64,000 bases of DNA, from the NCBI GenBank assembly GCA_003184365.1, contig NKYR01000013.1:310001-374000 (forward strand). Direction: 5' to 3'. The position numbers and the translations under genes are program-made. The number at the start of each line of letters is the position of its first letter. Position 1 is the stretch's first letter. A model generated the notes under the pieces. It made no database searches and was not told the origin of the DNA. It was given only the letters and a program-made list of their open reading frames with translations. This document shows positions 24,901-36,066 of the stretch, piece after piece. The DNA is from Evernia prunastri (lineage: Eukaryota > Ascomycota > Lecanoromycetes > Lecanorales > Parmeliaceae).

Positions 24901-26449
24901 CTATTCTCGTCTCAAGCTTTTGGACGGTACGAATGAAGAAAGTTTGACAGGTGCAGCGAAACAGCCTTGTGCAGTAGAAATCAGTGACTTAGACTGTTAG
25001 CGAACCCCCCCCCCTTCCCCCCCGGAAGCAACCAAGCAAGCCTGGTAAATTCTAGCTTCGGCACTTATGTACCCCCCAATGACCCTAAAGGCAAGCCTAA
25101 AGTTTTGGGAAGTGTCGGGCCTCATTCCGAAATTACGGAAGGATCGTAGTCGTCTATTAGAGCAGATCTAATGATGCTGAAGCTTCTATTCGCCTTCTTT
25201 GGGGTCGAAAGTCATCTGCTTTCAGTTGATCATCTGGTTGACATGACATGACACTTTTTGTCCGCTTGCTCTCTGCAACCCCAAATCATGCCACACATGG
25301 ACCAAATCGGTACAGATTTGGCGCGCCAATCGAGCCTTTTCGTCATTTTGAGATCGCAGCGACAGGGGAGTGCGAGGTTGGACACGATTGATTCTATCCT
25401 CTCCTTAGACTCCTTACCACTTCGGAACGGGAGATAACCCCTTTGAGCTGCTTGCGCAAACGGCGCCATGGCCAACTTCTGAGAAGGTCCGAGCGACATC
25501 ACAAAATGATCAAACAACTCCTTGAGGTGGTCTGCCCAGACGTCGCAGGAAATTTGTGGTGCTTGTGTAAATTTGAAACCCACTTTTTTTTTTGGTGTGA
25601 TTTTTTTTTTTTTGCGGGTGAACTGAAAGCGTAAAAAATTCCCGCCAGCGCACATGGCATTCCGTGGGGCTTGCAGGCATGAGCGGCTAGGCTGCCCAAG
25701 CCTGCATGTTTGACATGTCCCCGAACCAAACAACTTCGTTCAAAGGTACAAAGTTGGCAGGATCCTTGAGAGAATGTTGAGAGTGATGGAAGAATCAAAG
25801 AGGTTACAGTACTTCCAAAAAGCTCACCGACATCGGGCAGCCGCACATCATGTGCTTCATGCATGCATCACCATCTATTCAAGATGCTCAAATCGTATAA
25901 TGGATTTGGCCACAGTTCCCGTTGAGGAGATTTATTGCCGGCCAAGCTTCTTGGCCCTGAGGATAAACATCTTACCTACATATCTTGAATAAGTCCCTGG
26001 CTCACCGCTTTTCATGTCTGCTTCATTCAAGTCGAATGGTCAGCTTCTTTTCTTCAGATGCACGCAAAATTGTCTTGGCGAAAATCTGACCCATCCGAGG
26101 CCGAGTCGAGCCGTACCCCTGGATTCAAGGTCACCAGGTGAGGCTGAACATCTTTCGCTCTACCTTGCGCAATGATTGGACCCGCTACCGCCACCAGCAT
26201 TCTGTTTCAGATGTCTGGCAAAAGGCATAATTGTCTTTGACATGTACGATACAACAACTCGACTAAAAAGTCTCTTTAGATTCTTGATCGATGCATGAGC
26301 TCAGCAGTTGGGAAAGGCGGTCAAGTTGTTTTGCAGCAGCGAACAGCGCAACCAATTTGCTGTGAAGCCTACGACCCACAAAAACAAGTGAGGAATATCG
26401 ACAGTGGCCAAATTGGATGGAAATCCACTGAGTGGGGGTCCATTTTCCT
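21919..26449. other. 4.5-kb upstream region of the bZIP gene, repeat-rich and gene-free
   Basis: No credible gene. The part next to the bZIP gene (21919-22640) is probably leader and promoter, with purine-rich GTAAGT/GTATGTAA repeats at 22430-22540 and CCTTAC repeats at 22600-22620. Further out lie CCTTGA repeats (22735-22800), GGCTTG/GAGCTT repeats (23208-23240), TCATCC repeats (23730-23755), AT-rich blocks (23300-23500, 24510-24600), C runs at 25003-25023 and T runs at 25580-25613. All candidate open frames are short and frame-random. Confidence 0.55.
24541..24564. repeat. 24-bp perfect AT palindrome
   Basis: ATAATAATAAAT followed by its exact reverse complement, inside an AT-only stretch. 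It can form a cruciform or hairpin. No function is implied. Confidence 0.85.
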
Positions 26450-27548
26450 TCAACGACGTCTGAACAATTGCACTGGCAGCCCTGGGACCCCCACGTGAAC
26501 TCTGAACAGGCTACCTCCATGCTTGACCGAATCTGGATATTTGTCAAGTTCCTCTTCTTCTGCGGACGTGACGAACAGATCCTCATCAACAAAGGCCGGG
26601 CACGAAATCATCCTGGCGTAAGGGAACAGGATTTCCCCCACGACTTTTGCCTCTGGCGAGACTTTTAGAATCTTGCCACCGCCACAGATCGCGATCCATA
26701 GGCACCCATCTACATCGATGGCCATGCCATCAGGAACAGCGTCTCCTTCGACATGGTAGAATATCTTGCGATTGGAGATGTCACCCGTCTTTCTGTCGTA
26801 CTTGAACTGCATGACATTACCGGTAGGCGAGTCAATGAAGTACATTGTCTTTTCATCGGGACTAAAGACGATGCCATTGGGGATTGACACTTTTTCGATC
26901 ATGCGATGAAGGGTCATGTCCGGATCCAGACGGAACAGCACTCCTTCGTCTGTTGGAGGTGACTTTACCTTGGGGTCGTTCATAGTCCCAGCCCAGTATC
27001 TCCCTTCGTGGTCAACGACACCGTCATTGAAACGCATTCTGGAAGCCAACTCATCAACGAGGTCTCAAACAAACCAGTCTTTTTGCAGGATGATGGTATA
27101 CCTCTCATTTTTACCGGGTCCATCTCGTTCTTCCCAGACCTTCTTGATGTACTCAAGCTTCTTCGTGTTCCTGTTCATGATGGCGTATCCATGCTTGGCG
27201 CCAACAATGATTTCATCCTCAGATCCTTCAATGTCCGCCGTTGTGCTACGCAACGTTAAAGAGGCAAGAGTAAGCTCCAGTAGCAGTGCAGCTTACCTAA
27301 CAGGAGTACCCATATCGAATGACTCCAATGATGATGGACCTTTGTTGAGATCGACTACGTGTAATTTCTCCTTGACAATGTCTACAAAGCGGAGACTATG
27401 CCGGCTGCTCTCGTAGTATGGTGCTTCGCCTAACCCGCAACTCATCTTGATGTAAGGCTACGAAAGGTTTAGCGGGTGAAGGATTTAGGGATCTTATCCA
27501 TTGATGCCCACACACCTCGGTCACCTCCCATCGTTGTATCTCGGCCAT
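26450..27548 (-). CDS. SMP-30/gluconolactonase/LRE-like protein
   Basis: This 308-residue six-bladed beta-propeller belongs to the SMP-30 family, whose members are Ca2+- or Zn2+-dependent sugar lactonases; the actual substrate is unknown. Four exons (27548..27516, 27457..27297, 27245..27102, 27038..26450) with introns of 58, 51 and 63 nt give one continuous frame. Family marks are LGEAPYYESSRHSLRFVDI (metal-binding Glu in GEAP), FNDGVVDHEGRYWAGTM, IPNGIVFSPDEKTMYFIDS and DGMAIDVDGCLWIA with the catalytic-type Asp, then SCPAFVDEDLFVTSA. There is no signal peptide, so it is probably cytosolic. The length is normal and all metal-site motifs are present. Confidence 0.94.
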
Positions 27549-28025
27549 GTTCTGTCTTTGAATATCTTGTGTGGACTTTGGTATCTAATGTAGAGGATGA
27601 GACGGAATATGGAAAGCATTGAGAGATCGCGTTCGCGGAAACGAGAGCATTTTATGACGTCGTCACGCACTAGAACGCGGAATGCCTAAGAGAAATCCTG
27701 AACTCAAACATCGCATCGTGTGCTTGTAAATCGTTACATACCGACTTATTACTGAAATTCTTTTTTTTATTGCTTTTGCAATTCTACTTCACGGGAGGGG
27801 AGCCCCCAGGAGATTGTCTGACCGAACGTGGGGCAGCACGATTTGGCTCGCTCCGTATCAGTTCTTATTGCCAAAAAAATGCATCTGTCAAGACCATGCT
27901 TTTTGGGAGCGACCTGTCTTAGATGCTTTACAACCAACTGCTCATATTTCCACCTTGTCCCTCGAAAGCATGAACTAACAATCTCCTCTCCTTGTGCCTC
28001 ACCACTGGGACGGCCTGCAACATGA
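27549..28025. other. upstream spacer of the SMP-30-like gene
   Basis: No gene seen. It contains a T run near 27762-27770. Confidence 0.4.
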
Positions 28026-28820
28026 TTGCTGTTAGTATCTGAGGGGAGACAAACACGTCACCGGAGGAGAATACAGGTATCGGCTTCGAAGTCGCTCGCC
28101 ATTTTGTGCGTCCTGGCGTCCAAACCGTCATCCTCCCAGCCACAGATCTTTCGAAAGCTGCCACGGCCAAGTTCTTCACAAAACCCCCACCCAGCTGCTC
28201 TCGTATCCTCGTCAGGCTTTTCTACATTCCACTAAAGGCCAGCATCAAGGCTTTCGCTTCCTCATCCTGCGCCAGTATCGAACCCCATCGCGCCGAACCC
28301 CCCAATTTGAATGCAGGCGTTGCACCCGAGACTTCTCGCTTGGCCGGAGCGGGCTAAGTTGACGATCAATACGAATTTCGTCAGCACCTTTCTGCCAGCG
28401 TACTTACTCCTACCGAGACTCGAAAAGACTGCTCAACGCTGCAGTACCCATCGAGTCACTAATGGTAGCGCAACGCACCTCTTCAATGACCTTTTAGAGC
28501 GGACTGCTCCAGAAGGCGAAACATTCAACACTCTTAATGAAAGAGAAGAAGCGAATGCAACAGACCGAGACAGCGTTAGCGAACTTCCTCGAAGCATTCA
28601 CCTCGTGTGAATTGGGCAGACGGCATAATGTGGAGGACCTGCCCGTTACTGTCAACTGTGTCAATCCTGGTTGTGCTATTCAGAGCTTGGACGGGACCAT
28701 TCTGCGCGGGGTCGAGTCATCTTCGAGTTTTTGCTAGCAAGGACGAAGGCGGGCAGTTGGAGGTTGTGCAAGCTGCCGGTGGAGGAATGGGACGCATAGG
28801 TAATACTACGATGATTGCGT
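28026..28820 (+). pseudogene. decayed short-chain dehydrogenase/reductase
   Basis: Successive pieces of one SDR can be read in order but in different frames. ENTGIGFEVARHFVRPGVQ (28072-28130) matches the Rossmann Gly motif and first helix. INTNFVSTFLPAYLLLPRL (28362-28415) matches the central helix. A piece ending ERTAPEGETFNTLNER runs to 28548. DLPVTVNCVNPGCAIQSL (28638-28690) matches the usual PVTVNxVNPGxCxSxL end of retinol dehydrogenase/WW-oxidoreductase-like fungal SDRs. Where such enzymes have the catalytic Tyr and Lys, the frame reads DRDSVSEL, so both are lost. Stops and frame changes occur throughout, so this is a pseudogene rather than a spliced gene. Confidence 0.75.
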
Positions 28821-30098
28821 GAGGAAGACGGCACCATTGATGCTAAATTGTAAGGGCAACATGGTGCGGGAGAGAGCGATCGAATGACTCGATGCGATAT
28901 TGACGAGATCCAGCCAAGCACTGGCGAATGAATAGGAGTGGCAGCGCTACTGAATGCTCTTCGTATCAAGTTGTAGATCGACAAGGGCCTGTCATCGTTG
29001 AATTTAGCATGACATTCGAACCAGTCAGACTCATGTCACTATACACCATTGAAAGCTCATCCGTAGCCTAAAATGCTTCGCGCCAGCTGCTTGACCCTTC
29101 GTTCAATCGCTTCTCTTCTCAAAGTCGTCACCAGCTCAATCTAGCTCAGGAACGGGCCATGGCCACTACCATCTCCCTCGGCTCCTGCAATGCCGCTAGA
29201 GGTGCTTCATATTTCTCGTAGACAGTGTACTTGGAAGGCACTACGCCGCCATCACCATAGCCAGCCAAAAGAAGGCATCACTGTAGAGTCTCTAAGCTTC
29301 GAATCGCAAGAGCCCGAAGACCGAGGTAAGGAGCCCGTGGAAGAATCCAGTAATCTTTCACTGATGATAGTACGTATAGGACCGTCATCATCCATCCAGA
29401 GTAGCTGCGCTTCCAGGATAATCTCCGGTCCCTTCGAAGTGGATAGGCTGAAGGCGCCAATTACGATACATGTGGATTACCACGCCTCCCTTGTGGCCTG
29501 CAGTCCAGGTGTTCTTCCATAAGCATGCTGTAGCTGGCCCAAAAGGTCCGCCGCCGAGTGGGTGAATAAAACAAATCGAACATCTGTTAGATCAGAAGAG
29601 GGTATGGTCAGAATGACATCGTCGAAGACAGGTTTGGTGGAAGAAAGGAACCTTTCCGGAGAGGGGCAGCACGCCGGTTTCGGATGGGCATTCCAGGAAG
29701 CGTGAGACGACATGGTCAAGAAATACGAGTGGAACTTCTTGATATGGAGGATCTTGTGGTGCCAGGCCATTTGCGTATGGATATTGGAGGCAACGACCGG
29801 AATGCCTTGAGGGATGAAAGGGTCCATCAGCTTTTATAGATTCGTATCCTGACTCTGGTTTTGCCAGCTCCAGAAGGACCCATATCTGCAAACCAGTGAA
29901 TAGTCACATTGGAAGTAGTTACAGTGAATATAAAAGAGGAAAGGCAAGATAAGTAAATGAAGAGAGAAGAGAAAGGCCTAAAAGAGCTAGCCTATCCATT
30001 AGCGCCATACGCGCGGTAAGTCGCATTTCTGAATCTGATTTAAACAAGATTTCACTGTCGCACATTTTGCTCACAATACCAACTAATACATCTGAACC
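28821..30098. other. spacer, possibly with further relics
   Basis: No intact gene. Two overlapping minus-strand frames at 29891-29592 and 29827-29477 (116 codons, MDPFIPQGIPVVASNIHTQM..) have mixed composition and no recognisable family; they may be a relic. The last ~150 bases are the EVE gene's upstream region. Confidence 0.4.
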
Positions 30099-31338
30099 AT
30101 GGCTCCGGCTAAACGCAAAGCAAGTGTGGCTGCCGATATCACAGGCACTGGTGCAACGAAGAGACAAAAAAAAGTCGTAGAATCAACCGCGTCGTCATCA
30201 AGGCCAAGCAGGACCTCACTTGCTGTAGCTGCAGCTCCTCATTCAACCAGGAGCTCGATCAGTGAGAAGTCTACAACCGTCAAATCCGCCAAAACTACAG
30301 CGAAGCCCGCAGTCAATGGCAGATCGAAAAATTCTGTATCCAAGACTGCAGCAAAAGTCAAAGCCACTGACGGTCGAAAGCGACGAACGCCAACCAAAAC
30401 GACTACTGACAAGGAAGAGGCTGCCGTACCCAGAGGGAAGTCTTCCATTTCTGTCGATGTTCCGCTCAGAGAGAAGCCTGTCTTGAATGCCGAAGCTGAG
30501 GAGGAAGCCGGAGTTGATGGCGAAGGCCCAGCTTACTGGCTTATGAAAGCCGAACCAGAGTCACGTATCGAAAAGGGCAAGGATGTCAAATTCTCGATCG
30601 ACGACCTTAAAGCTGCAAGTGGGCCGGAGGGATGGGACGGTATGTATTGGTATCGAACCTAGGTTGGGCAACAATTGCTAATACGATACTTGCAGGTATC
30701 CGCAATCCCGTCGGTAAGTAATGCTGGTCAGTCTAAGAGCGCATGAGTGACTCATCAATTCATTAGCACGCAACAACATGAGGCTTATGATGAAGGGAGA
30801 TATGGCATTCTTCTATCATTCCAACTGCAAGGTACCAGGCATCGTAGGTACAATGGAGATTGTTCGGGAGCACTCAGTTGATGGTGAGACGACCTTTTCC
30901 CCGTCAATCGTCCTTTCAGCTAGCTGAACACCCTTCAGAAAGCGCCTTCGACCCCGAGCATCCCTACTTCGATGAGAAATCAGACCGTGAGAAACCGAAG
31001 TGGTGTCTCGTACATGTCAAATTCGTCCAGAAGTTTCCAGAGATGGTCAAGCTCAAGGAGCTCCAGAAGTACGCAAAGGACGGTGGTCTTCTGGAGAACA
31101 TGCAAATGCTTAAGCAAACTCGCTTGAGCGTTTCCAAGGTGACAAAGAAGGAGTGGTACGTAGCCCCTGATTGACGCTGCCATTGAGGCCGTCATTCTTG
31201 TTTCAGGAGCAAGAACAAGGACGCCCACTCAAATTCCGGGCCGTAATCCTGATGTCGACCTTGAGTCTGGTCTGAAAAGAGAATTGCTGACCCGAACATT
31301 TCCATAGGGACTTCATCATGGGACTGGTTGACGCGTGA
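30099..31338 (+). CDS. EVE-domain protein (thymocyte nuclear protein 1-like)
   Basis: A 307-residue protein with a C-terminal EVE domain, a fold related to PUA/YTH domains that binds modified bases in nucleic acid. Exons are 30099..30639, 30696..30713 (18 nt), 30767..30883, 30939..31155 and 31308..31338. The N-terminal 140 residues are Lys/Ser/Thr/Ala-rich and basic (MAPAKRKASVAADI), like a nuclear tail. The EVE domain runs from AYWLMKAEPES through GIRNPVARNNMRLMMKGDMA and KWCLVHVKFVQKFPEMVKL to SVSKVTKKEWDFIMGLVDA. The final WDFIMGL is created only by joining across a long 152-nt intron. If an internal acceptor at about 31205 is used instead, the product ends in a different short tail (SKNKDAHSNSGP). 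The gene is convergent with the methyltransferase gene 230 nt away. Confidence 0.92.
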
Positions 31339-31570
31339 GGAAATTGCAGCTATGTCGGCTGTACACCAGCCAAAAGTAATCGCCTGGACAGCGGCTTTGG
31401 AAGCGAAAGGATGATTGTGACAAGTGTGTCACCAAAATGCATGGACGTCTCCGCCTAGCAGGCTCGTTGAGGCTCCCATAATGCACAACGTCCACTGTGA
31501 AGACCAGTACTCCGCGCACTCCACATCAATTGCTATTTTCAATAAACGATATCCCATATTCTCAAGTCAT

Positions 31571-32266
31571 TCAAGGCTGTAGTGCATATAGCCTGACAGG
31601 ATACAGTCCCTTTGGAAACCCTCTCTGCACTTCCGTTTTGATGAGTCTCATATTTGCCTCCTTGAATAGCTGCCTGAATTTAAGATCCGTCCTCGTAACA
31701 CTGCTGTCTTGCTGGTCAAAGATGTCTTCTCCGTCTACGTTCGTGCTCATGTTCTCTTTGACGATGATCCAGCCATCTATTGTCACGGCTCCTTTGCATC
31801 TTTCGAGATAAGCCACAAGCTGCTTATCTGTCAAGTGCCCTAGGCACCACTGATTCCAAATAAGATCATACTGGGCTTCAGGGACCCAACTTTGCAGCCC
31901 AGATACGTAGACACTACCTACGGAACCGCCGCCAACCATTTTCTGGCCTTTCACTTCCTCGGCGAACTTCTTCACCGGTTCAACAACGTCGACAATTTCA
32001 CAGATAGTGCTAAGGAAACCAGCAGTGATTCTGCCGATTCCAGCGCCGCAATCAACGCCTCTTTGAAGGCGGCCGCTCGCAGACTGGGAAGGTTGCTCGC
32101 GGCGTAATTTGGCGAAGAAATTGGCCGACCCTTTGAGGTCGGTCCGCGATATTCCCGGGTAGCCACCTAGCATACCGTCGACAGTCGTAGATATCGAGTT
32201 CCAGTATTTGATTGAGTCCGTACTGGAGATGTGTGCATCTGGGGCTGGACTATCGGATGGCGCCAT
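31571..32266 (-). CDS. TAE1: alpha-N-terminal protein methyltransferase (NTM1/Tae1 type)
   Basis: This SAM-dependent enzyme methylates the alpha-amino group of proteins beginning X-Pro-Lys after Met removal, for example ribosomal proteins. The intronless gene encodes 231 residues, a typical length. Family marks are SIKYWNSISTTVDGMLGGY (N-terminal substrate-binding part), GVDCGAGIGRITAGFL (SAM motif I), DLIWNQWCLGHLTD (motif IV region) and IIVKENMS, with the C terminus GLYPVRLYALQP. The start MAPSDSPAPDA is an ATG. No disruption is visible. Confidence 0.95.
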   Translation of the reverse strand: MAPSDSPAPDAHISSTDSIKYWNSISTTVDGMLGGYPGISRTDLKGSANFFAKLRREQPSQSASGRLQRGVDCGAGIGRITAGFLSTICEIVDVVEPVKKFAEEVKGQKMVGGGSVGSVYVSGLQSWVPEAQYDLIWNQWCLGHLTDKQLVAYLERCKGAVTIDGWIIVKENMSTNVDGEDIFDQQDSSVTRTDLKFRQLFKEANMRLIKTEVQRGFPKGLYPVRLYALQP

Positions 32267-34049
32267 CGTATTGGTTGGAGACTCGACTGGGCTTCAGACG
32301 TAGCTTCAAGGATGGCGGTGTCCTTCTTTCACAAGAAACGTACCGGTGCTCCACAACTTCTGGTCTATAGGCCCCTGGGAAGAGTGAACGACCTTGCGCA
32401 GGAGACCCGATGTAAGAATCTGAGTTCTTCACCCAAGGAGCGACTCATAGACCGAAAACTCGATCTCGTCGGGCCCCTGCACTGTAATCCCTCCCGATCA
32501 TCAGCAGAAGGCTCTCTTCAAGCTGCATTCCCACGGATCAACATGTCCTCCGATGTGATGCCCGGCAAAAATGACTCTCTAGATGTTTGCGATGTTATGG
32601 CAGACTGTGTCTATGCCTATAGTGTGTGCCCCAGCTTATGAATCTATCCGCGGATACCTTCGGCATTTCTGGTATTCGCTAATGCAATACGAGACCAAAC
32701 TTACTCAACTAGTTAGTGTATCTTTACATTGCAGGGCAAACTCTTCCACTCATATTTTCAGCAGTCAACATCCAACTTGCCTTAAAACCGATACCGATGG
32801 ATCGTGCGATTACCTCCTTGGCGGATCAGGTCGCGTGTGTTGAATATACTCCACTACGCTATTCGAACATAGAGCGTCTACCAATTACCAAATGAAACAT
32901 GGCAGCACATCCGCTATGATACCCACGCCGAGACCTCAACGATCCCCCGCGCCGTCCATTCCATCTCCAACGAGCTAGCAGCATGAGTACCGTTTCACAC
33001 GGTCCATGTAGCCGTATCGAAGCTTTCCCCGCCAAACTTGTGCCGAACGGCTACCTTACCCACCCGTGTTCCGCGCCTCTACTCCATGTGCACAAGAACT
33101 ATGTTCCTGGATCAGGTCTTTTGACCGATCTCTACCGCAAAATATGGGCCGTTTGCCGGAGACAACTTGATTTTGCGAGCTCTTCCGGATTCTCCCATGG
33201 GAAAAAAAAGGCGACCCTTTCGGGCCCTTTCGGGGAATATAACCAAAAATGGACCGAGAGCGTGAAAAGGTGGAAAGATGCCGAGCATCTGAATGACCTC
33301 TGAGTCCTCGCGTATCTCCAAAACAAATCCGCAAAGAGCCGGCATGCCCTCTGCCGTTGGACGCGGGAGAGAACGTCCGGACTTCCAAAAGGCCTCAGAT
33401 TTGGGTATTCTTCGTTGGGTGGACCCCGGAGAAGGTCCGTTTCGGGACCCTCGGGGGCAGCGAATTAGCCCGTGGCCCCTATGAGCATATGATTTTTAGG
33501 GACTTGTGGCTTTCTTTGCGTGCTTTTTTCCGGCGCCGCACCGTTAGGTTCCGGGGGCTTTTCCTACTAAATTGGTGTTCTGGGGGCTCAACAATCATCA
33601 TCATCATCATCATCATATGGGGGCCTGGAGTCCACAGGAGTTGGGTTCAGATAGCGTAATAAACCATCCAGGCCGATTACCCGTCTCTGGCCGCTTTGGC
33701 ATTAGAGCCTTCCTACGATCCGGAGAATCAAAGGGGAAGTGAGCCAATCCCCTGCGGTCCAATGGCTTCTGAACTATCAACATTAAAAAGGGCGGGCAAC
33801 AGTCTTGCATGCGGAGCGAATACCGGAACATTCGTAATACGTTAATTTTTATATATTGTCTGACGATTGTAGCGAATTTGGCTTTGTGAAAACATCAAAT
33901 TCCGAGAACAAGATCGAAATCAGTACTCTGAGGTGCTCGAGAAGAGACTTTGAGAAGATCAGAAACAGCCGACTCTCACAAATGACACCAATGCCTCAGC
34001 TAGGCCTTCTAGTTGTGTATGTACCTGCGATAACCCAATATGATCCCAC
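32267..34049. other. 1.8-kb spacer with a compositionally distinct block
   Basis: No gene supported. From about 33120 to 33590 the sequence is richer in G/C with repeated TTTCGGG and GGACCC(C/T)GG motifs, unlike its flanks, and it ends at a (CAT/ATC)8 microsatellite (33594-33616). It may be a fragment of a repeat element. Around 32890-32960 a + strand stretch, IRYDTHAETSTIPRAVH, is open but isolated. Confidence 0.4.
33594..33616 (+). repeat. ATC trinucleotide microsatellite
   Basis: About eight ATC units in tandem. Confidence 0.85.
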
Positions 34050-35767
34050 TCACAGCCGCGACCCCATGTTGACATGCACAGCCTTTGCATTCGTATAAGC
34101 CATCAACCCTTCCTCTCCCAACTCTCTTCCAATCCCGCTCTGCTTCACTCCTCCGAAAGGTATCCTATAGTCCGAATCATTGCTACTGTTGACCCAAACC
34201 ATACCCGCCTCGATCCTCCTTGCTACTCTATGAGCCTTGGTCAGGTTCTCGGTGAAAACGGCGCTGCCGAGCCCGTACGTGGTATCATTCGCACGGTCGA
34301 TTGCCTCTTCTTCCGTCTTGAAACTTGAGATGACGACGAAAGGTCCGAAGATTTCTTCTCGGTAGATCTTCATGTTGTCCTTTACATGTGTGAACACCGT
34401 AGGGGCGATGAAGAAGCCTTTGCCATTGACATCTTTGTAAGCCTCGCCTCCAGTCACCAACGTCGCTCCCTCAGACTTCCCGGACTCGATATAACCGAGT
34501 ACTTTTTCGTATTGTGCCTTTGTGACTTGTGGACCTTGGAAGGTATCGTCGCTAAACGGATCGCCGATTTTACTGACTTCCTTGACTTGTTCTTTGAAGA
34601 GTTTGACGAATTCATCGTAGATGCTCTCCTCGACGAGGACACGAGAGGTGGCGGTACAGATTTGTCCCATATTCGACATTATACCAGCATGGCTCCATTT
34701 GACAGCTTGATCCAGATCCGCGTCAGCGAAGACAATCAGAGGGCTCTTTCCGCCGGTCTCGAGTGTTATGTTTTTGAGGTTGACGGCGGCCATCTTCATG
34801 ATCTGCCGCGCTGTCGCTGTGCTTCCAGTAAAGGCAATCTTATCGATGTCAAGATGGCTTGCAATCGCCGCACCTGCTTCCCTGCCGTGTCCATTGAGGA
34901 TATTGACCACACCAGGCGGGAAGCCTGCCTCCTTGATGAGCTTCGCAAGGTACAGTATACTCAACGGAGTCTGTTCAGCTGCCTTGATGACGACAGTATT
35001 CCCACATGCCAGCGCCGGTCCAAGCTTCCAAGCGGCCATGGCAAGGGGAAAGTTCCATGGGATAATTTGCCCTACAACACCCAGCGGCTCGCGCAACGTG
35101 TATGCGAACTTAGCAGGACCGGTATTAATGACCTGGCCGCTAGATCATGATATTGGAATCAGTACTGCCTATCTGAGTGGATGGACTGAGCCTTGGAGCA
35201 TGTCTACACAGGAGGCACTCTCAAGACACGTCTCAAGGCTCAAGATTCTCTCGTCCAAAGGAACAAATATGAATTCTGACTATACGTACTGCACTTTGTC
35301 AGCGTAGCCACCATAGTATCGAAAAGTGTTGGCGACTTCTCCGACGTCATCGCTCAAGGCGACGGTGTATGGTTTGCCATTATCCCAGGTTTCAATAGTG
35401 GCGAGTGTTTCAGCGTGTTCTTCGATCAAGGAAGCGAGTTTGAACATGAGACCGCCGCGATCTGTGGGAGGCAAATCCCGCCATGAGATATCTTTAAAGG
35501 CTTTCCTGGCTGCAGAGACGGCGATGTCTACATCGTCAGCCGAGGCAGCGTAGACGGACGCTATTTCGCTTTCGTCACTACTAAGATGTTAGGAGACAGA
35601 GTCTCTTCCGATGGTATTGGATTGGAAAGGAGTCACGTTGGGTTAATGCTGGTAAGTTTCTCTCCAGACTTCGATTTGACGAATTCATTGTTTATGAAGA
35701 GGCCGATGGGCTGTTGGTACTCGCGTCCATTTGGAGCTTTGAGAGTGATGAACAGATCAGAATTCAT
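34050..35767 (-). CDS. NAD(P)+-dependent aldehyde dehydrogenase
   Basis: The enzyme oxidises aldehydes to acids; the length (502 residues) and motifs are those of class 1/2 ALDHs of fungi. Exons are 35767..35637, 35577..35290 and 35139..34050. The catalytic Cys301 lies in MGQICTATSRV and the general base Glu267 in LETGGKSP, close to the 302/268 numbering of mammalian ALDH2. The cofactor motif is FTGSTATARQI, and PWNFPLAMAAWKLGPALA carries the conserved Asn. No presequence is obvious, so it is probably cytosolic. The second junction joins YADKV to HGQVINTGP. That 150-nt intron is one of the related hairpin introns. The MFS gene upstream points the same way but is 299 nt off and need not be co-regulated. 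Confidence 0.95.
35140..35289 (-). repeat. introner-like intron copy 2 (aldehyde dehydrogenase intron 2)
   Basis: A 150-nt intron, read on the minus strand. Its central 56 nt (35243 down to 35188) align without gaps to 44249-44304 in the kelch gene at 43 of 56 positions by hand count. The arms GAGCCTTGAGACGTGTCT and AGACATGCTCCAAGGCTC pair as an imperfect hairpin. The 3' end CTGATTCC..ATATCATGATCTAG also matches the kelch intron. Confidence 0.8.
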
Positions 35768-36066
35768 ACTGCTTTTAAGTGGTTCAAGGAAGGCCTTCAG
35801 CTGTGGATGAAGGAAAAGAAAAGGATATATTATTTATATCTGGGAGTAGAGTATGTGAGAATCGGACACTGAATGCCCCGCAGAGGGGTTACTCGCCGAA
35901 CTCGCTTACTTCATAAAATATTTAAAACCGATACCGACGGGAGGAGCCCGGAAGTCTGATACGATGATAATGGGTTACAACTTCCTAATTTGTCATAGCT
36001 TCTTCATTTCAACTGCACCATGATGAAGGAATTATTGTGAAAATTAAGACGATCGTCCTCGGCCAA

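Noticed and set aside
29477..29891. Overlapping minus-strand frames of 116 and 99 codons
   Set aside because: No family recognised and neither frame continues into plausible exons; kept only as a possible relic in the spacer note.
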